NCBI RefSeq assembly: GCF_013416325.1
Contig: NZ_JACCGK010000006.1
Coordinates: 186,001 to 250,000, forward strand
DNA: 64,000 nt
From: Vreelandella sedimenti
GTDB taxonomy: Bacteria; Pseudomonadota; Gammaproteobacteria; Pseudomonadales; Halomonadaceae
Direction of reading: 5' to 3'
The position numbers were made by a program, and so were the translations under genes. This document shows, piece by piece, positions 52,701 to 61,680 of this stretch (positions are counted from its first letter, which is position 1; every line of letters begins with the position of its first letter). The notes under the pieces are model-generated. The model was not told the DNA's origin. It saw nothing but the letters and a program-made list of their open reading frames with translations, and did no database searches.

Positions 52701-55700
52701 GGCAGGTCACCGGAAATGCCGTGTTGCCAGAGGCGTGACTGCGGGCCGGCACCACGCTCAATGGCCTCGGCGGGTGCCCTAAACCGAGCATCAGGGTAAA
52801 GAATTGGCGCGGCAAGACGCTGAAAGTCGGCGGCTTCTTCAGGCTGAATGCCTAAATGGCGAAGCTGCACCTGAGCTTGTGTCCAGGCGAGGGTTTTGGC
52901 CCGCACAAACGCACTGCGGTCGTGGTGTTTATCAATTAGATCCATCAGCGCCTCACGGGAGGAGGCGACCACAGTCCAGTAAGCGATGCGGGCCGCTTTA
53001 CCGGGGGCCACGCGCAGGCAGTAGCGCAGCGCAAAAATAGGATCCAGTACGCTACCAACACTACTCGAAAGGCGCTGCCCCCCCGCCAGCGCTGAGGCGT
53101 GCAGCGTACTTCGGCCGCGGCCTAAAAACCGGGCCCGGTCAGTCTCGAACTCCAGCTCGCCCACGGTGTCACCCTCTACCACCGCAAAGTGAGCCGCCCA
53201 CACCTGCTCTTCATCGGGTGAGCGCCGCCGCCTTGTGGCGATCAAAGCGTTGAATGCTTCCAGATACTCGGTGACCACAAACATCTTGGCAAACGCAGGG
53301 TGCGCATTGTCGGCACTGGGAGCGGTCAAAACTAATTCTAGATAGGAGGTGATCGTGATGTCCCGGGCGTGACGACCGCTGTTGCTGAGCGAAAGGTGGC
53401 GAACTTCGCTATCGTCCTCGCCGGAAACCAGCACTTCCATATGGCTGGTGATGTCGTCATGACGGTGGCTGTAGCGAGCATAATCCTCGGCAAATATCGC
53501 ATGGCTATGCTCATCGTTAGCGCCAGTTGGGTGCGTCGCCGTTTGCCCGGTGGCTGTCCACACACCGGGGAGCTTGGCATCGCGCAGAAAAATAAAGCTA
53601 CCTAAGTGGTCGCGGGTGGCATCTGGCTGCCAGCGGCTAATGGCGACGTTGCGCCATCTGCTATAACCCCCGCCGGTGGCCGTTAGCATCACCGAGTAGA
53701 AGCCGTTGGAGAGTAAATGGGTAACGGGTGGGCCGCTGGCGGTTGTTGAAGCACGGCGAATGGTTTGTGCTTCGTTAATCATTTGACTCGCGTTTGACTT
53801 CACCTCTTCTGCGCGGGGGTGGGCAATCGCCACGTTACGCGGCACCCGCTCTTGAAGCAGCAGTTCGCTGGCTTGAATCATCGGTTCGCGGTGAAAGCGG
53901 GCACGCATTTGGCCGTGGTGGAGGGTGTTAGCGATGGCCGCGATAGTCATGCCCTGGTGGTGTGCCATAAAGCTGCGCACAATCACCACCTTCTCCCCTG
54001 CGGGTAGCCGCGAACGGGTGAAATCGAGCGCTTCATAAAAGCCATAGCGGCCTAGTGCGCCCATCTCCGCCAAGCGCTTGAAGTTACGACAGGCACCACT
54101 GGGGTCAACCATGGCGGCTAATCCAGTGGCGTAGGGTGCGATCACCAGATCAGCAGAGAGCCCACGTTTGAGCCCCAACCCCGGCACCCCAAAATTAGAG
54201 TATTGATAGGTGAACTCCCTGTCACGGGCGTTATAAGCAGATTCTGAAATACCCCAAGGGGCAGAGAGCTGGGCAGCGTAGGTCTCTTGACGCTTGACCA
54301 CTAGCCGGTTGGTTTGCTCCAGAAGGCTGCCCCCAGGGGCGCGCATCACCAGCGAGGGCATCAGGTATTCGAACATCGACCCCGACCAAGAGATCAACGC
54401 CGAGCCAAAAGTGACCGGGGTGGCAGCACGGCCGAGTTTGAACCAGTGGCGAGTGGGAATATCGCCTTTGGCAATCGCAAACAGGCTAGCCAGGCGCGCC
54501 TCAGAGGCCAGCAGGTCGTAGCAGCTGGTATCCAGGCAGTTGTCGTCCAGCGAATAACCAATCGACAGCAGCTGGCGCTCGCTATCGAGTAGAAAAGCGA
54601 AATCCATGCCCAGTGCCAGGCGTCGCGCAGAGTCCGCAAGCTGCTGTAGACGTGGGGCGAGTGCACCCTCTTCAATGCTTGGTTGGGTTTCCCGGTCATG
54701 GCGGTGTTGCGCCACTGAGGCATGAAGTGCTTGCAACCAAAACAGCAGGTCTTCGCTGTATGGGTCGCTATGCTCGTTGGGAGGAGTGCACACCAGCGTT
54801 AACGTACTATCCGTCAATGCGGCGAGATTTGCCAAGCATCCCGCCGACATCACTTTGCCTTTCAACTGAGCGTCTATGGCCTCCAACTGCACGCTAAGCT
54901 GAGCTGTGAACTCTTTCGACAAAGTGGATGCTTGTTTAAGTGTCTGACGGGCCAGATTTAGGGTGTCGGCGATGCCTACGCCTGGGTCAGCTAAATAGCC
55001 TGTCGTCTGCCAGGTTTCGCAGGCATTGGCGATAGCGATAAGGTGCCCTGCAAGGTTGCCGCTATCCACCGTTGACACATACCGGGGGTTTAGCGGGCGC
55101 AGGTCGTGGGTGGCGTACCAGTTATAGAAGTGCCCCCGGTAGCGAGGTAGCCCCAGCATTACACCCAGGGTGGTTTCAAGCCGTTCAAGCGTCTCATGGG
55201 TACCCATCCAGCCGAAATCCCGTGCCGCCAGGGTGGAGAGTAGATAGAGCCCCATATTGGTCGGCGAGGTGCGCTGGGCGAGGGCGGGCTGAGGATCCTC
55301 CTGAAAGTTATCCGGCGGTAAGCGGTTATCGGTGGCGGTCACGAATGTTTCGAAAAAGCGCCAGGTTCGCCGAGCAATAACCCTTAGCTCAAGGGCTTCT
55401 TCTTCTGAGATGGTGGGTTGGACAACGACGCTTGTGCTGCTGCTTAACCAAGAAGCAACTGCTGGTGCCGCCAACCAAAGCAGCGCCATGGGCAGTGTGA
55501 TTGGCCATGTGTGGCTGGCTGTCCAGAGCGCACTGATAACCACCGCTAGCCCCAGTGCAGTGCCTGGGGCCATGCGCTGATAGAACCCTAGAACCGTCAG
55601 TGGCGGGCTTTTCATCGACTGGGCGGCAGATGTCCACTCCAGTAGACGCCGGTGGGTGACCAGAACACGGACGAGCGTTCTGGCGATGGCATCCAGCATG

Positions 55701-58429
55701 CGCCACGCCTGGTCAGGCAAAAACAGGATCAGTAGCAGCATTTGTGCGCTACCCAGCTTTAGCTCGTCAAACCAAAGGTGGTAGTGGTGGCGTAGTCTAG
55801 ACCACGCCCGGAAGGGAACGAATGAGGCCGTTAGGGAGAGCAACACCGGTGCCCCGACAACGGCCAGTAGTAGCAGTGTACTGGTGATAGCCATGCTCAG
55901 CGGCAACTGCCAGCTAACCGCAAGGCTTGCCAGCACTAATGGCAGCGTTACCGAGCGGCGCAGGTTGCCGAGCATTTTCATCCGCCCAGTGAGCGGCAGC
56001 GCCGGGGCGATTAGCCAGGGGAGCAGTTGCCAATCACCGCGTGTCCAGCGGTGCTGACGCTTGGCGGCTACATCATAGCGGGCCGGGAAGTCTTCAATCA
56101 CTTCGATATCGGAGGCGAGCCCCGCACGGGCAAATACACCCTCGAACAAATCGTGGCTGAGCAGGCTATTGTCAGGCACCCGGCCAGCCAGCGACGCTTC
56201 AAAGGCATCGATCGCGTAAATACCTTTACCGGCGAACGAGCCTTCACCGACTAGATCCTGATAGAGGTCTGAAATAGCGGCGGCGTAAGGGTCGATGCCC
56301 CCAGGTGCGGAGAATAGCCGCTGGTAGATGGAGCCTTCGCCCCCTGTGGGCAGCGACGGAGTCACCCGAGGCTGCAGTATTGCATACCCCTCCACGACCC
56401 GGCGTAGCTGTTGATCCAGTCGTGGCTGGTTTAACGGATGCGCCATTTTACCGATCAACCGGCTGGCTGCGCCCCGGGGCAGGCGAGTGTCGGCATCCAG
56501 AGTGATGACATAGCGCACGTCACTGGGCAGTGGCGGCGGCTCGATAAAGGTGGTGTCCGTGGCGCCACGAAGCAAGCGGTTTAGCTCGTGCAGCTTGCCC
56601 CGCTTACGCTCCCACCCCATCCAGGTATTTTCGCTGGCGTTAAATACCCGCCGCCGATGGAGCAAAAAGAAGCGTTTATCGCTATCGAGGGCGAGAGGAC
56701 AATAACGTTTATTTAACTGCTCCACCGCTGCTTGGGCAGCCGTTAACAGCGCGACCTCATGGGGTAGTTCCGCTTGTGTGGCATCCACGCCGTCAAGCAG
56801 CAGCGCATAGCCAAGCGCCCCCTCACCGCTGGACAAGTGGTGCACTTCAAGACGCTCAATCTGTTCGCGGAGATCTTCTTCGCTGGTCAGCAGCGTAGGC
56901 ACCGCCACCAGGGTTCTTAACTGGGGCGGAACGCCTTTGGCAAGGTCGAGCGCTGGCAGCGGCTGAGCGTCAATAGCGTAGATAATCAGGCGGTTCACGA
57001 TCAGCGTCGCGACTTCCATAATGGGCAGGAAACCGAACACCCCTAGTAGCATGAGCCAAAGTAACGGTACGTCGCCGATCGCCAGCGGTAACGAAAGCAG
57101 TAGCCCACCGGCCAGCGCCATCAGGCTCAGCGTCACCACGGGCATCAGTACGATATAGCTGCGAATACCGTGGTGAATGAGTGTCCGGCGCAGCCATTGG
57201 CGAGAGGAGGGGGTAAATCGTATCTGCTGCTCAAGGGTTATCCGGCCAGAGCCTACCAAGAAGTAGCCAGGGTCTCCCTGGCGTGCTGCTTCGGCCGGGT
57301 CGCTGGTGGCGCCCCCTGCCTGCTGGGAGAGTGAGAGTGCCGCTTCGACTACCTCAATCTCGCTGAAACGAGAGCCACGGGCGAGTTGTTCTATGGCGCT
57401 GCGATACTGATTGCGGGTGGGGAAATCGAGCTGGCTGAAGTGGCTCTGCTGGCGTAACCGCCTATCCACCAAACTAACACTCTCAAACAGCTCCGCCCAG
57501 TCGATGCTCGAAACGAAGCGCATGCTGGTGATGATATTGCGCACGGTTACGTTGGCGGCGCCTTGGCGCTGCTGGGCGTGCTGAACCATGTCGTCAATGC
57601 TTTCACCCTGCTGGCTAAGCTGCTCATCTAGCCAGCCTACCAGCGGGCTACAGCGGGGGTCTAAGCCGCGTAGCCGCTTAGCGAGCTGTGCGGTGAACGG
57701 CTCTGCTAATGGCCCTTTATGAATATTGAGCGTGCTGGTTTCCAGGTGAAAGGTATGACGCTCCTGGGAGGTTTGCCGGTCGGTGGGCGTTAGCCATTTA
57801 GCGGCCAATGCATCGGCTTCGTCCCTTGCGGTTTGTTCGCTGATAATTTGGTCGGCAAGGCGTCGCAGGTTCTCGATCAGTACAATGCGTAGCGTGATCG
57901 CCACTGCCCATAGTTCGCCAATGGTCAGTGGCTGAACGCGCTGATAAGCGGTAATAAAGTTCTGTAAATTATCCAGGTCGATATGGCTGTCGGTATGCGC
58001 CACAAAGGCCCAGGCGATACCGAATACCCGCGGGTAGCCTGCAAAAGGCCCGTTGGCTAACTTCGGTAACTGGCGGTAATAACCGGGGGGGAGGTCGCTG
58101 CGTATTTCACGAATTTGAGCTTCAATCAGGTGGTAATTATCGAGCAGCCAAGCGGCGGCAGGTACAATTTCTAGCCCACCTGCCAGCGCTGTGGCACTGG
58201 CACGGTAAACGTCTAGCAGGGCGAGTGCGTTATCGTTGAGCCGTCGTGTTAACGATACTACTTTGGGTGGCGTGCTGGTCACTGCTTGGTTAAGCGCCAA
58301 GCTGCCTGCGTGCTGTTCAAGTCGCTCTGCGCTGAAGAGCTCTTCCCTGACGGGGCTAGTCGAGTTCCACGGCGCTGCAAACGTAGGGTGCGGACGCACA
58401 AAACGGAGAAGTTGTTTCACAGATTCCAT
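49793..58429 (-). CDS. ndvB: Cyclic beta-1,2-glucan synthase, NdvB-like
   Basis: One uninterrupted 2,878-codon frame, close to the length of rhizobial NdvB. An N-terminal region is followed by hydrophobic spans at about 425-500, a GT84 glycosyltransferase domain with the sugar-nucleotide motif VITLDADTRLP (about 640-650), more spans at about 870-1040, a glycoamylase-like domain at about 1250-1520, and two GH94-type phosphorylase halves after about 1560. The GH94 catalytic motif GGDWNDGMN is near residue 2530. The enzyme polymerises glucose from UDP-glucose and cyclises it for the periplasm, aiding osmotic adaptation and host interaction. The ATG at 58429 has no strong ribosome site. A perfect CGCTAGCG-core palindrome lies 76 bp upstream. 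Confidence 0.93.
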   Translation of the reverse strand: MESVKQLLRFVRPHPTFAAPWNSTSPVREELFSAERLEQHAGSLALNQAVTSTPPKVVSLTRRLNDNALALLDVYRASATALAGGLEIVPAAAWLLDNYHLIEAQIREIRSDLPPGYYRQLPKLANGPFAGYPRVFGIAWAFVAHTDSHIDLDNLQNFITAYQRVQPLTIGELWAVAITLRIVLIENLRRLADQIISEQTARDEADALAAKWLTPTDRQTSQERHTFHLETSTLNIHKGPLAEPFTAQLAKRLRGLDPRCSPLVGWLDEQLSQQGESIDDMVQHAQQRQGAANVTVRNIITSMRFVSSIDWAELFESVSLVDRRLRQQSHFSQLDFPTRNQYRSAIEQLARGSRFSEIEVVEAALSLSQQAGGATSDPAEAARQGDPGYFLVGSGRITLEQQIRFTPSSRQWLRRTLIHHGIRSYIVLMPVVTLSLMALAGGLLLSLPLAIGDVPLLWLMLLGVFGFLPIMEVATLIVNRLIIYAIDAQPLPALDLAKGVPPQLRTLVAVPTLLTSEEDLREQIERLEVHHLSSGEGALGYALLLDGVDATQAELPHEVALLTAAQAAVEQLNKRYCPLALDSDKRFFLLHRRRVFNASENTWMGWERKRGKLHELNRLLRGATDTTFIEPPPLPSDVRYVITLDADTRLPRGAASRLIGKMAHPLNQPRLDQQLRRVVEGYAILQPRVTPSLPTGGEGSIYQRLFSAPGGIDPYAAAISDLYQDLVGEGSFAGKGIYAIDAFEASLAGRVPDNSLLSHDLFEGVFARAGLASDIEVIEDFPARYDVAAKRQHRWTRGDWQLLPWLIAPALPLTGRMKMLGNLRRSVTLPLVLASLAVSWQLPLSMAITSTLLLLAVVGAPVLLSLTASFVPFRAWSRLRHHYHLWFDELKLGSAQMLLLILFLPDQAWRMLDAIARTLVRVLVTHRRLLEWTSAAQSMKSPPLTVLGFYQRMAPGTALGLAVVISALWTASHTWPITLPMALLWLAAPAVASWLSSSTSVVVQPTISEEEALELRVIARRTWRFFETFVTATDNRLPPDNFQEDPQPALAQRTSPTNMGLYLLSTLAARDFGWMGTHETLERLETTLGVMLGLPRYRGHFYNWYATHDLRPLNPRYVSTVDSGNLAGHLIAIANACETWQTTGYLADPGVGIADTLNLARQTLKQASTLSKEFTAQLSVQLEAIDAQLKGKVMSAGCLANLAALTDSTLTLVCTPPNEHSDPYSEDLLFWLQALHASVAQHRHDRETQPSIEEGALAPRLQQLADSARRLALGMDFAFLLDSERQLLSIGYSLDDNCLDTSCYDLLASEARLASLFAIAKGDIPTRHWFKLGRAATPVTFGSALISWSGSMFEYLMPSLVMRAPGGSLLEQTNRLVVKRQETYAAQLSAPWGISESAYNARDREFTYQYSNFGVPGLGLKRGLSADLVIAPYATGLAAMVDPSGACRNFKRLAEMGALGRYGFYEALDFTRSRLPAGEKVVIVRSFMAHHQGMTIAAIANTLHHGQMRARFHREPMIQASELLLQERVPRNVAIAHPRAEEVKSNASQMINEAQTIRRASTTASGPPVTHLLSNGFYSVMLTATGGGYSRWRNVAISRWQPDATRDHLGSFIFLRDAKLPGVWTATGQTATHPTGANDEHSHAIFAEDYARYSHRHDDITSHMEVLVSGEDDSEVRHLSLSNSGRHARDITITSYLELVLTAPSADNAHPAFAKMFVVTEYLEAFNALIATRRRRSPDEEQVWAAHFAVVEGDTVGELEFETDRARFLGRGRSTLHASALAGGQRLSSSVGSVLDPIFALRYCLRVAPGKAARIAYWTVVASSREALMDLIDKHHDRSAFVRAKTLAWTQAQVQLRHLGIQPEEAADFQRLAAPILYPDARFRAPAEAIERGAGPQSRLWQHGISGDLPIILMRIDSIDDIGQVRQLLRAHEYWRMKRLGVDVVIINERSSSYIQDLQQAIETAVLSSQTQPRLKKDFAQGVVIALRADLMSLEVRMQLQSIACVALMAHRGSIANQLALTLPTRLSTTPPQALIKRPLPRHTPLHASETPLPVLEFFNGLGGFAQDGREYVTVLEAGSSTPAPWINVVANAGFGFQVSAEGAGYVWADNSRENQLTAWSNDPVVDPSGDMIYVRDEETMTFFTATARPLRDHGRYLARHGFGYSQFEHQADGIALELLHFVPLEAPLRISRLRLSNHSGRPRKLSVTAYAEWVLGTSRSGSAPFLISHPDADSGALLVENPWNMNFPGRVAFLDIGTQPTSWTADRCEFIGHGGSLAAPAGLRSHAPLSGAHGAGLDPCAALNRGVTLGAGESVDIVVLMGQSSSNTEAKSLIARYRQADIDAELALVTAHWQTQLNAVQVTTPDRAMDIMLNGWLMYQTIACRITARSGFYQASGAYGFRDQLQDGMALTFTSPETTRQHLLRAASRQFVEGDVQHWWLPHSGQGVRTRISDDRVWLAYACARYIATSHDAAVLDEPVSFLEGAELAPEEHDCFFQPMIAGETASLFEHCARGLDQSISLSGEHGLPLIGGGDWNDGMNRVGEAGEGESVWLGWLLVHTLELFLPFAQQREKQAPSAAKDSTALDSATMNTPRAERWRAHITALRIALESNAWDGQWYRRATFDDGSWLGSKESDACQIDSIAQTWAVLSGAAAPLRAALAMASLERELVRHDEQLALLFWPPFDQPQRDPGYIGGYPPGMRENGGQYSHAAMWAILAFAKLGEGSKAHGLFALLNPINHARTAEEVARYHVEPYVLAADVYSVAPHTGRGGWTWYTGSAGWMYRAGVEGILGIRREGGWLVIAPCLPQDWPGFSATLTIAATHYKVKVITTDKAPSSQLDGRILTRQRGEVRIPLDGKQHQLEVFVKPNTVAEK

Positions 58430-58504
58430 CCTGGTGAGAGTGCACCTCGGTGCACAAACGTTGCTTCCTTACCAGAACAATGGTCGTGCTGTGAGATTCC
58501 GTCC

Positions 58505-58518
58505 GTGCGCTAGCGCAC
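58505..58518. promoter_or_regulatory. Perfect palindrome upstream of ndvB
   Basis: GTGCGCTAGCGCAC is fully symmetric and is followed by ATTGCG. It shares the CGCTA(A/G)CG core and following ACAT with sites upstream of both Crp/Fnr genes. The 300-bp gap 58430-58729 otherwise holds only the two divergent promoters. Confidence 0.5.
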
Positions 58519-58729
58519 ATTGCGCTTATGTCACTGTTAGTATTTGCGCATAGTTAAACTAAAGTTGTTAGACTTTGGTTGTAATTAATGGCAAATCACT
58601 GGACTAATTGCCTATTGCAGTTAATAAAGGGCGCCAAAGGAGGTTCCGTATCGCCCATCGTGCGGCATATATCGGAATGTTGATCCTCGATTTGTTCTTT
58701 TCACTCTGACCGTAAGTGGCGCAAACTGT

Positions 58730-60379
58730 ATGCATAAAACTGCCCTGATGACGGTATGGGATCAGCTATGGCATTCCCATTACCAAGCCAAAAACCTATT
58801 GATGTGCGCGCTACCTACGGGCGGGGCCGCCAACGCCGCGGCTTCGAATACCAAGCGTAATCCTTCCCCTCAACCTAAGCCGCCTGCCTACACCACGCCG
58901 CAGAAGATTGGTCTGTTGCTTGGCCCGCTGCTGTTCGCCTTTGTAGTGATGTTCTTTCACCCTGAAGACTTAAGCTTTGAAGGGCGTATGGTGCTCGCTA
59001 CCACTCTGTGGGTGGCCGTATGGTGGATCACCGAAGCTATTCCTATTCCCGCGACCTCGTTGCTACCCATTGTGCTTTTACCGATTACCGGCGCGTTGGA
59101 TGGCAATACCGTTACGGCCGCCTACGGTAATCCGATCATTTTCCTGTTCCTGGGCGGTTTTATGATCGCGCTGGCAATGGAGCGATGGGATCTCCACAAG
59201 CGTATCGCGCTGTCGATTATTGCCGTGTTGGGCACCAGTATTAATAGCATCGTCTTTGGTTTTATGGCCGCGACGGGGTTTTTGTCCATGTGGGTCTCCA
59301 ATACCGCGTCGGTCATGATGATGCTGCCGATCGGTACCGCTATCGTCTACCAGGTTAGCCAAGAGCTGGCGAAAAGTGATGGCGACCACAGTGCCGAAAT
59401 CGATAAGTTCAGCAAAGCGCTGATTTTTGGTATCGGTTACGGCGGTACCATCGGGGGGCTGGGCACGCTAATTGGTACGCCACCGAATATTATTCTCGCC
59501 GCTATTGTAAATCAGCTGTTTGGCATCGAGATATCCTTTGCCGGTTGGCTCATGTTTGCATTTCCCATTGTGTGTGTCCTGCTTTTTATCACCTGGCTGC
59601 TACTTACGCGGGTGTTTTTCCGCATTGACTTTAGTCACCTACCAGGTGGCCGAGAGTTGATTAACAAAGAAAAAGCGGCGCTGGGTAACACCAGCTTCGA
59701 AGAGAAAGCGGTGCTGGCGGTGTTTTTGTTCGCTGCCTTTATGTGGATCACCCGCTCGTTCTTATGGCAGGGGCAGATCATCAATATCCCTGGTATCAAT
59801 GACACCATGATCGCGATTGTCGCTGCGCTGCTGCTGTTTTTGATTCCCTCCAAAAACAAAGGTGGCTGCCTGCTGGGTTGGGACGTTGCGAAAGACGTAC
59901 CCTGGGGCATTCTGCTGCTGTTCGGGGGTGGTTTGGCGATTGCCGCAGGCTTCGGCTCTTCCGGTCTGGCGGAGTGGATTGGTGGGCAAATGAGCGTGCT
60001 GGAAGGCGCCAACTTCTTGCTGGTCATCCTGCTGGCGACCGGCATGGTGCTGTTCTTGACCGAAATCACCTCGAATACCGCTACGGCCACCATGATTCTA
60101 CCGGTGTTGGCATCGCTGGCGCTGGCGCTGGATATCCACCCCTTCGTGCTGATGGTGCCCGCCGCCATGGCCGCCAACTGTGCCTTTATGCTGCCAGTAG
60201 GTACGCCGCCCAACGCAATCATCTTCGCCACTGGCAAATTGAAAATTATCGAGATGGTGCGCACCGGTTTCTGGATCAACATCATCGCCATGCTGCTGAT
60301 TGTGGCGGCGGTTTACTTCCTACTGCCGGTTATGTGGGGAGTTGATCTCACCAGCTACCCAGATGCCTTCCGTCGCTAG
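58730..60379 (+). CDS. DASS (SLC13) family sodium-coupled carboxylate transporter
   Basis: A 549-residue symporter. A hydrophilic, Pro-rich N-terminus (about 1-60) precedes about eleven spans. Signatures: MWVSNTASVMMMLPIG and LTEITSNTATATMILPVL, the two SNT motifs binding sodium and substrate carboxylate; GGLGTLIGTPPNIILA and MLPVGTPPNAIIFATG. Expected cargo: succinate, malate, citrate or similar. The start is uncertain (58730, 58748 or 58802) as no clear ribosome site was found. Followed by a strong terminator. Confidence 0.92.
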   Translation: MHKTALMTVWDQLWHSHYQAKNLLMCALPTGGAANAAASNTKRNPSPQPKPPAYTTPQKIGLLLGPLLFAFVVMFFHPEDLSFEGRMVLATTLWVAVWWITEAIPIPATSLLPIVLLPITGALDGNTVTAAYGNPIIFLFLGGFMIALAMERWDLHKRIALSIIAVLGTSINSIVFGFMAATGFLSMWVSNTASVMMMLPIGTAIVYQVSQELAKSDGDHSAEIDKFSKALIFGIGYGGTIGGLGTLIGTPPNIILAAIVNQLFGIEISFAGWLMFAFPIVCVLLFITWLLLTRVFFRIDFSHLPGGRELINKEKAALGNTSFEEKAVLAVFLFAAFMWITRSFLWQGQIINIPGINDTMIAIVAALLLFLIPSKNKGGCLLGWDVAKDVPWGILLLFGGGLAIAAGFGSSGLAEWIGGQMSVLEGANFLLVILLATGMVLFLTEITSNTATATMILPVLASLALALDIHPFVLMVPAAMAANCAFMLPVGTPPNAIIFATGKLKIIEMVRTGFWINIIAMLLIVAAVYFLLPVMWGVDLTSYPDAFRR

Positions 60380-60414
60380 CGCTTGTTGAACCTAGAACTT
60401 TTTGAGAAACGACC

Positions 60415-60440
60415 AGCCCCGCCATTGAGCGGGGCTTTTT
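60415..60440 (+). terminator. Rho-independent terminator after the DASS gene
   Basis: AGCCCCGC and GCGGGGCT form a perfect 8-bp stem with loop CATTGA, then five T. Classic form. Confidence 0.9.
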
Positions 60441-60531
60441 GTCGGTCGTTTATGTAGGTGGGGAGTTTTGTGGGTAGATTGAGTATCGGGTTGTTATCAT
60501 GCCGCTACACTATTTTTTTGCTGAGCCCGTT

Positions 60532-61680
60532 ATGCGTCTACTTCATACCGCCGATTGGCACCTGGGGCGGCTGTTCCACAACCTGTCGTTGCTGGATGAT
60601 CAGCGCCATGTGCTCGACCAGCTTATCGAGATTATCGACCGGGAAAACGTCGATGCGGTGCTGATCGCGGGCGATATCTACGACCGTTCGGTGCCGCCTG
60701 CGGCGGCGGTAACGCTGTTGGATGAGGTGCTCCACGCGCTCTGCGAGGAGCGCAAGCTGCCGGTGATCATGATCTCGGGCAATCACGACGGTGCCGAGCG
60801 GCTTCGTTTCGGCGCGCGTCACCTGCGCAAAGCAGGGTTGCATATTCTTTCCGACCTAGTCGATTTTGTCACACCTGTAACGCTGACGATTAAGGGCGCT
60901 GAGATGGATGTGTTTGGCATTCCCTACGCTGACCCTGAGCATGTGCGCAGCCAGTTTAACGTGGAGGTGCGCGATTTTGACAGTGCCCACCGCTACCTGG
61001 TTGAGCGCATCGAAGAGCAGCGTCACCCTACACGCCCCTGCATATTGATGAGCCACTGCTTTGTGGATGGCGGCAGCGCCTCTGATTCTGAACGCCCGCT
61101 GACCCTGGGCGGCGCCGAAAGCGTCGCCTGGGAGCCTATGCAAGGCTTTGACTATGTGGCGCTTGGCCACCTTCACGGCCCCCAGTACCGTGGCGGCGAG
61201 CATATTCGCTACAGCGGCTCGCTGCTCAAATATAGTTTTTCCGAAGCCAGCCAGCGTAAAGGCGTGACGCTGGTGGATATTGATGCGAGCGGCGTCACCA
61301 AGATCGAGCAGATACCCCTCATACCCAGTCGTGAAGTTCGCGTATTAGAGGGCAAGATCGATGCGTTGATTGCCGAGGGGCGAACAGACGCAAATGCCGA
61401 CGACTACCTGCTGGTGCGGCTTACCGATCGCCACGCCATTCTCGACCCCATGGGCAAGCTGCGTGAGGTGTATCCCAACGTGCTACATATCGAGAAGCCC
61501 GGCATGCTGGATGCCCAGGGTAATCAGCAGCTTGACCGTGAGCGGCTGAAGTTCAGCGCACTGGATATGTTCAGTGACTTTTTCGCCCAAACCAGCGGTG
61601 AACCCATGACCGGCCAACAAGCCGAGGCGATAAGCGAACTGATAGGTGAGCTTAGCCGTGACGAAGAGGTTCAGGGATGA
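60532..61680 (+). CDS. sbcD: SbcD, nuclease subunit of SbcCD
   Basis: A 382-residue Mre11-type metallophosphoesterase from MRLLHTADWHLG at 60532; the frame upstream to 60499 is not conserved. Metal-binding motifs: HTADWHLG (His and Asp), AGDIYDRSVPP, ISGNHDG and ALGHLHGPQ. With SbcC it cleaves DNA hairpins and protein-blocked ends, giving double-strand ends for repair. Its TGA overlaps the sbcC ATG in ATGA. Confidence 0.95.
   Translation: MRLLHTADWHLGRLFHNLSLLDDQRHVLDQLIEIIDRENVDAVLIAGDIYDRSVPPAAAVTLLDEVLHALCEERKLPVIMISGNHDGAERLRFGARHLRKAGLHILSDLVDFVTPVTLTIKGAEMDVFGIPYADPEHVRSQFNVEVRDFDSAHRYLVERIEEQRHPTRPCILMSHCFVDGGSASDSERPLTLGGAESVAWEPMQGFDYVALGHLHGPQYRGGEHIRYSGSLLKYSFSEASQRKGVTLVDIDASGVTKIEQIPLIPSREVRVLEGKIDALIAEGRTDANADDYLLVRLTDRHAILDPMGKLREVYPNVLHIEKPGMLDAQGNQQLDRERLKFSALDMFSDFFAQTSGEPMTGQQAEAISELIGELSRDEEVQG

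Noticed and set aside
49793..58429. Antisense frames of 60-150 codons within ndvB and other GC-rich genes
   Set aside because: They are the expected complement of GC-rich coding sequence, lack ribosome sites and show no family motif.
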